Below, one piece after another: positions 1 through 7,900 of a DNA stretch of 64,000 bases; the stretch's first letter is position 1, and each line of letters opens with the position of its first letter. Both the position numbers and the translations under genes were made by a program. This DNA comes from Ferribacterium limneticum (lineage in GTDB: Bacteria > Pseudomonadota > Gammaproteobacteria > Burkholderiales > Rhodocyclaceae): assembly GCF_020510565.1 (NCBI RefSeq), contig NZ_CP075189.1, positions 1,410,501 through 1,474,500 on the forward strand, read 5' to 3'. The notes under the pieces were generated by a model. It did no database searches, was not told where the DNA came from, and saw nothing but the letters and a program-made list of their open reading frames with translations.

Positions 1-1299
1 CCGTGTGTCCTGCATCCATTGCGGCACGGCGAGCGCTTCCACCTCGGCGCCCCAGCGCGCTGTCTCGGCTGCATCGCCGCGGCCGAGGGCGGCCTCCCAC
101 AGCGTGGCGACGGCCCAGAAGCGTTTCTTCGGGTCGGCATCCTTGTCGGCGGCAGGCGCCAGGGCAAGTCGGCCTACTTCGCTGCGGACACGGCGGGCGA
201 GCACCGAGTCGGCAATCGCGTCGTCCTTGTTGCCGGCCTTGAGCCATTCGACCGCCCGCAGGTCGAGCAGGAAGGCGTAGTTGATGCCGTTGTACCAGTC
301 GCGGCGTAGTGAAAATCCGCGTTCGTAACCGTCGACCGCAGCATTGAGGTCAGCCGGGCGTGACTGGAGTTCCCACAGGCGCTTGTGGATGGCGCCCCAC
401 AGCCCGAGGGTTTCCGGGTCGTTGGTGGACACCGGGTCGAGTGATTTTTCCATGATGCCGCGCGCTTCAATCAAGGCGCTTTGCGCATCGGGCTGCTTTG
501 ATTTGTAGGTGGCGACAACCAGTTGCTGGGTGACGAAGGGGTCGTTCGGGCGCAGCTCGCTGACTTTCTGGAGCAGGGCGCGGGCGCCGGCAAAGTCGCT
601 CGCCTCGCCGGCGGGCGGATTGATTTTGGCCAAGGCCTCGTCGAGCATCGCCTTGGGCGTGGCCAGCGCTTCGGGCGTAGCGGCAGCTGCTTGGTCGGTG
701 TCGAGTCCCGGCGGGCAGGCGACGGCCACGGTGAACAAGCCGCCCCGCGCCTGTGGTAATGCTGCGCCGGCCGGTGCGGGAGCCGGAGCAGCGGCCTGCG
801 CAGAGGCCATCTGCGGCGGGGCCAGTTGCGGCAGGAAGGTGTAAACCGGGCTGTCAGCGCGGTTGGAGGCGAGGATTTCCATGATCGCCGTTTTCAAATC
901 GTTCTTGAAGCGCACCGCCTCCTTGGCGCCGATGTCCTCGCCGAGGTGCTTGTAACGGCGGATGGCGATGTGGCCGACGTCGAAGGGATTCTTGAAGCCT
1001 TCCTCGGCGACGACGATGGTGGTGCGCGGGCGCAGTGCGTAGCGCACGCCGAGTTCGTAGGCGGCATTGACGTTGTAGGTCGACAGGTCGGCGATGACAA
1101 CGTCGGCCTGCAGCAGCATTTCGTACATCGGGACGTCGATCACTGTCGAATGCTGGATTTCGTCGGCGCGGATCGATTGCAGCCCGGCCGCCTCGACCGC
1201 TTCCTTGATGATGGCGTAGGAGGCGTCGAGGTCGAGGACGCGGCCGTCGGTGTAGTCGGTCTTCTTGCCGAAGCCCTGGATGACGAAACAGGTAGTCAT
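1..1299 (-). CDS. TIR/deoxyribosyltransferase-like protein with helical-repeat body (3' end outside window)
   Basis: The frame is open from an ATG at 1299 to the window edge, giving 433 codons without a stop. Residues 1-145 look like a Rossmann-type nucleoside 2-deoxyribosyltransferase/TIR-like domain: it starts TTCFVIQGFG, has the strand ADVVIADLS near 66-73, and a YELGVRYAL motif with Glu82 in the place of the family's catalytic glutamate. An Ala/Pro-rich linker follows at about 161-185, then helical repeats of the kind annotated as TRAFs-binding in bacterial proteins. The start overlaps the patatin stop as ATGA, so it is the last visible gene of the minus-strand cluster. It is a paralogue, at the domain level, of the first gene at 11290-13269. 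NAD- or nucleotide-processing activity is an inference; the family assignment is from motifs only. Confidence 0.75.
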   Translation of the reverse strand, partial: MTTCFVIQGFGKKTDYTDGRVLDLDASYAIIKEAVEAAGLQSIRADEIQHSTVIDVPMYEMLLQADVVIADLSTYNVNAAYELGVRYALRPRTTIVVAEEGFKNPFDVGHIAIRRYKHLGEDIGAKEAVRFKNDLKTAIMEILASNRADSPVYTFLPQLAPPQMASAQAAAPAPAPAGAALPQARGGLFTVAVACPPGLDTDQAAAATPEALATPKAMLDEALAKINPPAGEASDFAGARALLQKVSELRPNDPFVTQQLVVATYKSKQPDAQSALIEARGIMEKSLDPVSTNDPETLGLWGAIHKRLWELQSRPADLNAAVDGYERGFSLRRDWYNGINYAFLLDLRAVEWLKAGNKDDAIADSVLARRVRSEVGRLALAPAADKDADPKKRFWAVATLWEAALGRGDAAETARWGAEVEALAVPQWMQDTR

Positions 1300-2474
1300 G
1301 CGAAGCCCCTAAGATGCTTGAGGCTGACGTTCCTGGCGGCATAGGCGACGCCGACGCGCTGGATTTCCGGCATGTGCTTGACCGAATCCATGACCTGGAC
1401 CTGTTCCGCCTTGATATCGGCGAGGCCGAGCTTGTTGAGGCCGTCCTGCGACACATCCGGGTCGTAGCGAACGTAGGCGAACTGCTTGGGAATCGTCGAG
1501 GTGATCGGGCAGGTCTCGCTCGGCACGAGGTCGTCGATTTCGCGGTCGATCTTCGGGCCGAAGCGGCAGTCGCCGACGACGCGGCAGGCCATGTCCCAGC
1601 CGGCCGAGGCGGCATTCATGAGGGCGCCTGGCAGATTCTTGGCGTTGTCGACCAGCCACAGGTCGTCGGCATCGAGGTCAGGCCGTGCCTTGGCGGCGCT
1701 GCCGGTGCCGACCGAAACGATGAGCAGCCGGTCGTCGCCGGTCGGCCAGCTGATCTTGTACGGCGCGGCGGTGACCATCTGGAAGGCGAGAAAGGCCGGG
1801 TTGTTGTAAGTCGTGACGCCGCCATCGACGAAGATGAACTCGTAGGGTTTGGCCGTGCCCTCGCCGAAGGTGACGACCTCGGGCGGGAAGAAGACCGGGG
1901 CGGCCGTGCTGGCGCGGACCAGTTGCCAGAGGGGCAGCTTGAGGTTGCAGTCGGGGCGCGTCACATCGTTGTATTTGGCCAGAGGATTGTTGCTGACCGG
2001 CCACGGCGAATCGGTGGTGACGTTGCGCATGACCATCATGAGCAGCGTGCGCAGCCCTGCATCGCCCAGCACGGCATTCGGTTCGGCGGCGCTGGCGGTG
2101 TGGTGCAGCGCCTTGTCGAGCTCCTCGCGCAGCTTTTTGGCCAGAGGTTCGTCGTTGTAGCTGTATTTGAGGCGCTTGAGCAGCGACGCCTTGTCGAACA
2201 TCTGCTTGCCGCTATCAGTGTAGAACTTGCGGATCTGCTCGGTGCTCATGCCGGTCGAAATGCAGCTGGCGATGATGGCGCCGGTGCTCGTGCCGCAGAC
2301 GAAATCGAAATAGTCGGCGAGGACGAGGTCGGGCTTGCTGAAACGGGTGCGCAGATCGGCTTCGAGCTTGGCGAGGATTTCGACGCTCATCAGACCGAGG
2401 ATGCCGCCACCGTCGCAGGCGAGGATTTTTTTCGGGCCGGTGGCCTTCATGCGGGCGAGGACTTGCTGATTCAC
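1296..2474 (-). CDS. Patatin-like phospholipase
   Basis: The 392-aa protein has the complete patatin catalytic set. The oxyanion loop is ACDGGGILGL at residues 19-28, the nucleophile elbow is GTSTG with Ser63, and the dyad aspartate is Asp217 in FVDGGV. There is no signal peptide or membrane segment, so it probably acts on membrane lipids from the cytosol. The start is GTG at 2474, chosen because AAAGGAGA sits 5 nt upstream and overlaps the preceding stop. The stop overlaps the next gene's ATG. Patatins of this type are effectors in CBASS (CapV) and other immune systems. In this cluster of proteases and TIR-like proteins it is probably a membrane-damaging effector, but that role is an inference. 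Confidence 0.9.
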   Translation of the reverse strand: MNQQVLARMKATGPKKILACDGGGILGLMSVEILAKLEADLRTRFSKPDLVLADYFDFVCGTSTGAIIASCISTGMSTEQIRKFYTDSGKQMFDKASLLKRLKYSYNDEPLAKKLREELDKALHHTASAAEPNAVLGDAGLRTLLMMVMRNVTTDSPWPVSNNPLAKYNDVTRPDCNLKLPLWQLVRASTAAPVFFPPEVVTFGEGTAKPYEFIFVDGGVTTYNNPAFLAFQMVTAAPYKISWPTGDDRLLIVSVGTGSAAKARPDLDADDLWLVDNAKNLPGALMNAASAGWDMACRVVGDCRFGPKIDREIDDLVPSETCPITSTIPKQFAYVRYDPDVSQDGLNKLGLADIKAEQVQVMDSVKHMPEIQRVGVAYAARNVSLKHLRGFA

Positions 2475-2486
2475 GGGAGTCTCCTT

Positions 2487-4055
2487 TTATCGGGGCTGAG
2501 GCACGGCGCTCGGGGCCGTTGCTGACGGGAAAAGTGCGGCCAGAACGTCTGCCGGCTGGAGGCCGGACTTTTCGCCTTCGGCCAGCCAGACAAAGCGATT
2601 CGCCGGGGCGCCGGCGGCTGCAGCCTGAGCGGCGTCGCGTTCGGTCTCGTGGTTGGTCAGGATGACGACACGGGCGAGCTTGGGGGCTTTGGCCAGCACA
2701 CCGAGTTCATGGACGCAGCCGGCGTTCTTTGCCTTGAAGTTGCGCAGGTCCATGAGCACCACGTCGCTGATCCCGACCAGCCGGTCGAGCGCCTGTTGCC
2801 AGGTGTTGTCATGGCAATAGCATTCGTTGATCCGGTAGCGTCCTTCGACATCGGGCTCGAACTCGAACTGGCCCAGCCGCGATTCGATGTCGCCCGCTTG
2901 CGCGATGAAACGCTCGGCCAGGCGGCCGTCGAGGAAGGTGAACACGTCGTCGGCATCGATGGTGCGGTCAGCCAGATCGGTGCCGGCAATGAGCACGGTG
3001 TTGCCGCTCAGGCGCCAGCGTTCGATGACGCGGTCGAAAATGTTCTGGGCGTTGGCGTCCTGCTGAAAGACCCGGAGGATGAGCAAGGTGGGCGGGGTGC
3101 CGGTGCTGCTTGGCGCGGCAAAGCGTTGCATGAGCACGGCGCCGAGCGGAATCCACAGCAGCGGGGCGAAACAGACGACGGCGCCCCAGCCAAGCTCGTG
3201 GATGGCGCCGAGGGCCGGACCGACCAGCGCGATGGTCCATACCGCGGTGAACAGGTAGAACAGTTCGGAAATCTGCCGCTCGCGGTAGGCGCCGGCCAGC
3301 CAGCGGCCGAGCGCCCGGGCCGGCCACCAGGCGATCAGCCAGGGCAGCACGGCAAACAGCGTGAAGGCCGTCTTTGCGCCCATCCAGCCTGCCAGCCAAA
3401 CGACGAACGGGCTTTCGGCCTCGATCATGGCGGCGAGCAGATCGAGTCCGAGCTGCGACGAGCCGCTGAACACGATGAACAGGGGGGCCAACCAGGGGCC
3501 GACGGCGCGTGTGGCGCCGCCCAGGCACAGCGCGGTGACGACGATGAGCGGCAGGCCGGTGTCGAACAGCATCCAGCCGACGACCTGGGCAAAAGTGATG
3601 TTCTCGTTGGTCCGCCAGGTCAGCAACAGGATGGCAAAGACCAGCCAGCCGAGCATGGCGCCGACGAAACGCAGGCGCGACCAGCGGCCGATGACGGCGA
3701 GCACGGGCAGGACGGGCCAGGCATAGGCGGCGCCGAGGGTGGCGACGGTTTTGAGGGTGATCGGGCCGTCGGCGATGATCTGGGTCAGCACCGTTCGCGT
3801 CAGGGCGATGACCAGGGTCAGGCCGATGAAGGAAAAGAGCAGCCGACGGTAGGCGTCATCGTTGTCGGAGAGTGTCGGAAATGTCGCATGGTGCTGACGT
3901 GCCGGGGCCGGGACGCTGGCGCCTGATGATGCAGCGACCGGCGCTTTCATCAGTCGCTGCATGCTCTTCCGGTAGCTGCGCGCGACGACCCAGGCGCCGA
4001 CCAGCGCCAGCAGCGTGGCGACGATCAGCAGGGTGAGAATCTTGCCGGAGGCCAT
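2487..4055 (-). CDS. Multi-pass membrane protein with C-terminal TIR-like domain
   Basis: This 522-aa protein begins with a hydrophobic helix (LTLLIVATLLALVGAWVVA). Several further membrane segments lie between about residues 80 and 300, including AYAWPVLPVLAVIG and LVFAILLLTW. From about 323 to 500 is a soluble alpha/beta domain with strands such as LLILRVFQQD, NTVLIAGTDLA and DVVLMDL, then CVHELGVL. This is the arrangement of TIR or deoxyribosyltransferase-like domains, where the Glu of the ELG motif is the catalytic candidate. The gene starts 3 nt after the M15 gene stop and ends 12 nt before the patatin start, so translation is probably coupled. It may tie the cytosolic signalling domain to the membrane. 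Exact family unknown. Confidence 0.7.
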   Translation of the reverse strand: MASGKILTLLIVATLLALVGAWVVARSYRKSMQRLMKAPVAASSGASVPAPARQHHATFPTLSDNDDAYRRLLFSFIGLTLVIALTRTVLTQIIADGPITLKTVATLGAAYAWPVLPVLAVIGRWSRLRFVGAMLGWLVFAILLLTWRTNENITFAQVVGWMLFDTGLPLIVVTALCLGGATRAVGPWLAPLFIVFSGSSQLGLDLLAAMIEAESPFVVWLAGWMGAKTAFTLFAVLPWLIAWWPARALGRWLAGAYRERQISELFYLFTAVWTIALVGPALGAIHELGWGAVVCFAPLLWIPLGAVLMQRFAAPSSTGTPPTLLILRVFQQDANAQNIFDRVIERWRLSGNTVLIAGTDLADRTIDADDVFTFLDGRLAERFIAQAGDIESRLGQFEFEPDVEGRYRINECYCHDNTWQQALDRLVGISDVVLMDLRNFKAKNAGCVHELGVLAKAPKLARVVILTNHETERDAAQAAAAGAPANRFVWLAEGEKSGLQPADVLAALFPSATAPSAVPQPR

Positions 4056-4058
4056 GGT

Positions 4059-4907
4059 TCAGGCAAGCGCCGTGGCGCGCAGGCCGGGCACGTAGACCAT
4101 CTTGCCGTGGTCGGCGATGTAGCTCAGCAGTTGCCGGCGGTTCTCGCCGCTGCCCGGCGCCTTGAGCGAAATGTGCACCCAGCCCGAGTTGGGGCCTTTG
4201 GCCGGGTCGTAGCACTCACAGATGATCTGGTCGAAAGTCTTGAGGTTGTCCTTCGCCCAGTTGGCCAGGGCCAGCGTGCTCATGCCGACGATCTCGATGT
4301 CGCAAGCTTCGCCGCGCGAGTGCTGGCTGGTGCTCAGCCAGCTCGCCGGCTTGTTCTTGAGCGCCCGTTCGAGCGGGTGGCCGCGGAAAACGCTGTTCGG
4401 CGTGAAGCTGCCGAACTTGTCGCGAATCGGCTGCAGGACCTCGCGGGCGAGATTGATGGCGGCGCGCAGTTCCCGGTCGGTCGGGAAATGGTTGGCGATG
4501 CCGCGCCGGTCAGCCAGCTCCGAACGGGTCAGTTCATAGACCAGAAAGTTCGGGGCAATGCGTGTGTCGTGGCTGGTATTGGCCAGAGAAAATTCTGAAA
4601 TCGGCGCATTTTTCCGGTCGACCGTGGGAGTGGCCGAGCGCGAGGCGCTGCGCGATCTGGCCGGCGGAGTGGCCGCGACGGGGGCTGGTGCCGGGGTCGA
4701 ACGCGGCTTGGCGGCCGGCGTGGCGGCGGCTATTTTCGCGGCTGGCGTTTTCCGGGATTGGGCGGCGGCTTTGGTGCTGGCTTTGGCTGGAGCCGGCGTG
4801 GTGCTCGCCTTGGCCTTGCTCGTCGTGGCTGCTTTCGTCGCGGGCTTGGCAGCCGGCGCCGCCTGGCGGGGCGGGCGCGGTTTGGCCGATGTTGGGCGGG
4901 GAGTCAT
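4059..4907 (-). CDS. M15A-type peptidase-like protein with long Ala/Lys/Pro-rich N-terminus
   Basis: Residues 1-95 of 282 are an Ala/Lys/Pro/Thr-rich, probably disordered tail with no clear signal peptide. The C-terminal part resembles peptidase M15A (D,D-carboxypeptidase or phage-endolysin fold). Zinc-ligand candidates are SQHSRGEACDIE (His and Asp) and NSGWVHISL (His). ATG at 4907 overlaps the previous gene's stop as ATGA and has AGGAGG upstream. A peptidoglycan-cutting role would follow from the family, but no export signal is visible, so it would need another route out or a cytosolic substrate. A dispersed motif copy (4591-4626) lies inside this gene and encodes a TVDRKNAPISEF-like stretch at the end of the tail. 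Confidence 0.75.
   Translation of the reverse strand: MTPRPTSAKPRPPRQAAPAAKPATKAATTSKAKASTTPAPAKASTKAAAQSRKTPAAKIAAATPAAKPRSTPAPAPVAATPPARSRSASRSATPTVDRKNAPISEFSLANTSHDTRIAPNFLVYELTRSELADRRGIANHFPTDRELRAAINLAREVLQPIRDKFGSFTPNSVFRGHPLERALKNKPASWLSTSQHSRGEACDIEIVGMSTLALANWAKDNLKTFDQIICECYDPAKGPNSGWVHISLKAPGSGENRRQLLSYIADHGKMVYVPGLRATALA
4591..4626 (-). repeat. Dispersed 36-nt motif, copy 1
   Basis: Core CACGGTCGACCGGAAA with one change (CGACC). Inside the M15 peptidase gene. Confidence 0.7.
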
Positions 4908-7900
4908 GCGAGGTCCTCCTTGATCTGGTCAATCAGCCCGGGCATCGGGTCGTCGTCCGGGTAGTGGGCGCGCAGGAAGTCGAGGTGCTCGGTGACGGAT
5001 GAGCGCTCGCGCACGCTGGCACCGCGCCGGACGGCCTGACGGTAGGTTTGCCGGGCGGCATCGCCGCTCGCGGCGGCCTTGGCCGTCTTGCCGGCGGCGC
5101 CTTCGGCCATCGCCTGGATCAGATCGAGATCGGCCAGGCTGGCGCTGTCCCAGAAATTCGGATCGTTCGCATTGCTCTTCTCGAGTTCCTTGCACAGGCG
5201 GGCAATATCCCGGCTCAGGGTGGCCAGGCCGAGCAGCGGCGGCTGGTCGGTCGGCTGCTCGGGGTAAAAGCGGCGGATGAGCAGGGCGGCGCTGGCCCAG
5301 TTGGTGAAGGCGTAGGTCTTGCCGTGCCGGGCGTAGGCGTCGCGGTAATGCTCGGCCATGTTGACCAGCGCTTCGCAGCGCCCGCCGTCGGCTGTTTCGA
5401 TGAGCGCCAGCCGCTTGTAGGCGGCGCCGAGCAGGCTCAGCCGTTCGCTGGTCGGGCCGCTGGCGCACAGTGCCGCGAGCCGGGTGATGGCCGGCTCGAT
5501 GGCCTGGCGCAGGCTGGCCCGCAGCTGGTCGTCACGCTGGCCTGCGGCGGCGGCCAGCCAGGTGCGGCCGGCCAGCCTGACCTCGTAGTTGGCCAGTTGC
5601 TCGATGACGCGCACGGCGCATTGGCCGCGTTCGGCCGCGATGGCGGTGCCCAGGCTGGCGATGCCTTTCTCCCATTCGGCCGCTTCGCCCCAGACGAAAC
5701 CGAGCGCTGCCGCAACGTCGGCCCGCGCTGCCCAGCCTTTCTTTTGCGTTGCCGGGATGCGGCTCTGGCGGCGCTCGATGCGCTCGGCGATATCCGAGCT
5801 GTCGCGGCCGTCGTGCAGTTCGCTGGCCAGGTTTTCGAGGTCCACGACCAGTTCGTGCGGCGTCGTGTAGGGCTGCATTTCCTTTTGCCGCGCGACAACG
5901 TCGCGCGACAGCCGATAGTTCGGATCGCCGTAGCACTGGTAGGCGCCCCAGGTATTGACGTTGTCGCAGAGGACGAAAATCTCCTCGCGGGCGGCGCGCA
6001 CCGCTTCGCCGAAGAATTCGCCGGCCACCATGCGCCGGTAGAAGCCTTCGGCGAAGGCCTTGCCGGCGTCGTCGTCGACGGCCCAGCCGGCAGCGATGAC
6101 GGCCTTGACGCCCATGCTGATGAACTGCTCGGCGAGGTTGGCAGCGAGCACGCCGGGTTCGGTCTTGCCGTGCCCGTCGATGCGACCGACGTGACAGCAG
6201 TTGATGAAGACCAGTTCCGGCACCCAGCGCATCTGGTCGATGTCGCCGGGCGTCAGGATGGTGTCGGGGCCGATGACCATGCCCGAGCGGGCGACGCTCA
6301 TGCGCGCCGACTGGTAGTCATAGACGCCGTGCCCGGCCAGGTGGAGGATGCGCCATTTCTCGCGGTGCAGGGCTTCGAGGATGCCCGACGTGCTTTCGTC
6401 GATGCGGTCGGTCACCTCGTAGCCGGCGTTGGCCAGGGTGCCGACAACGCTCAGCGCCTCGTTGCGGGCGCCGGGCAGGTCGGCGAAATCCGGCGACTGG
6501 CTGAGGTCCGGGTTGCCGATGACGAGCGCCGTGTCGTTCGGCGCGTGGGCCGGCCGGGCGCGGAAGTTTTTCGTCTTGAACTGACGGATCATGCCGGCAT
6601 TGACGGCCGGCGGGCGCGGGCTGCTGCCCCAGCGATCTTCGAGCAGTTCCCACGGATAGCGCGCCGAGCGCTGGTCGACGAGGACCACGAGGTTGCCCTG
6701 CTGGCCCGACAGTTCCTTGACGCGGACCGGCAGCAGCAGTTCGAACAGCGTCCTGGCTGCCTCGGCGTTGCGGTTGGTGTCCTGGCTGGCCAGTTCGATG
6801 AACGAGTCGGCCAGCGACAACTGGCCGGTGGCCATGGTTTCCTCGGCGCGCGCCTTGTCGGTCGGGAAAGTGAAGCGCAGGGTCTGGTCGTTGTCCCTGT
6901 CCTCGATGATTTCGAGGCGGTGCCACCATTCCGGCGGCTCGTCGGCGCGCAGGCGGTGCTGGCCGGCCTGGCCGGCTTCGATGGCCATCGCTGTCCAGCG
7001 CAGGCTGCCGCCCAGCTCGACGTTGTCGACGGCCTTGCGGACGGCGTGGGCGGCCGAGATGGCGAGGTCTTCATAGAGTTCGACGAACTCGACCTGGCCG
7101 ATCAGTACCCGGCCATCCATTTCGCTGTCGGCCAGCCGCGCATTGGCGGCAATGGCGGCGCGCAGGACCGCTTCGACGGCATCGCCGATCGGCATGCCGC
7201 CAGCGCCGGTGCCGATGAGCAGGCAGCTGATGGCGGCCGAACGCGGCCGGCCGGCTTCGCCGAAACGGTCGTCCGGCCAGGCGGCGACGGTCAGCGCGAA
7301 GTCGAGCAGGGCGCTACGCATGGCCTCTTCGAGCTGGCCGGGGCTCAGTTTGCCGACCTCGCCGAGGCCGACGACGACGGCGCCGGAGGGCTTGGCGGTC
7401 GGGCTGTCGTTGAGGAATGTCTTGCTCGTGCCGAGCGGGCCGGGATAAATGTCGAGGTCGACCCGGCGCGACAGGGCGCCCTGGAGCTGCCAGTCGAGCG
7501 CCTTCTCGGCGCTGACGATGGTGTCGCCCTGGTAGTGGCCGACGACCACCGGGTGCTTGGCGTAGGCAAGGCTGCCGTGGGTGATGCCGACATCGATGAC
7601 CAAACCGGCTTTTTCGCCATTCCCACGGTCAACCGGAAATCCGCCCGAAAAACCAAATGTGCCGATCTCGTCCGGGCCGGGAATGCTGTCGGCCAGCGGC
7701 AGGCTGGGCAGGACAAAACGCTCCTCGCTGCTGGCCGCGCGCGATTGGGCCGGCGGTGCAGCCGGGAGCAGCGTCGTGCTGCCCTTGACGAGCAGGTCGA
7801 GATAGCCGGGGAAGGCCTTGGGCTGGGCGCACAGGGCGTCGTGCCCGGTGTCTTCGACGTACCACATGGGGACGCCGGGCAGACGGCCGGAATCCCAGCT

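Noticed and set aside
4059..4907. Prophage endolysin explanation for the M15 peptidase
   Set aside because: No holin, structural or integrase genes are nearby, and the gene overlaps its cluster neighbours.
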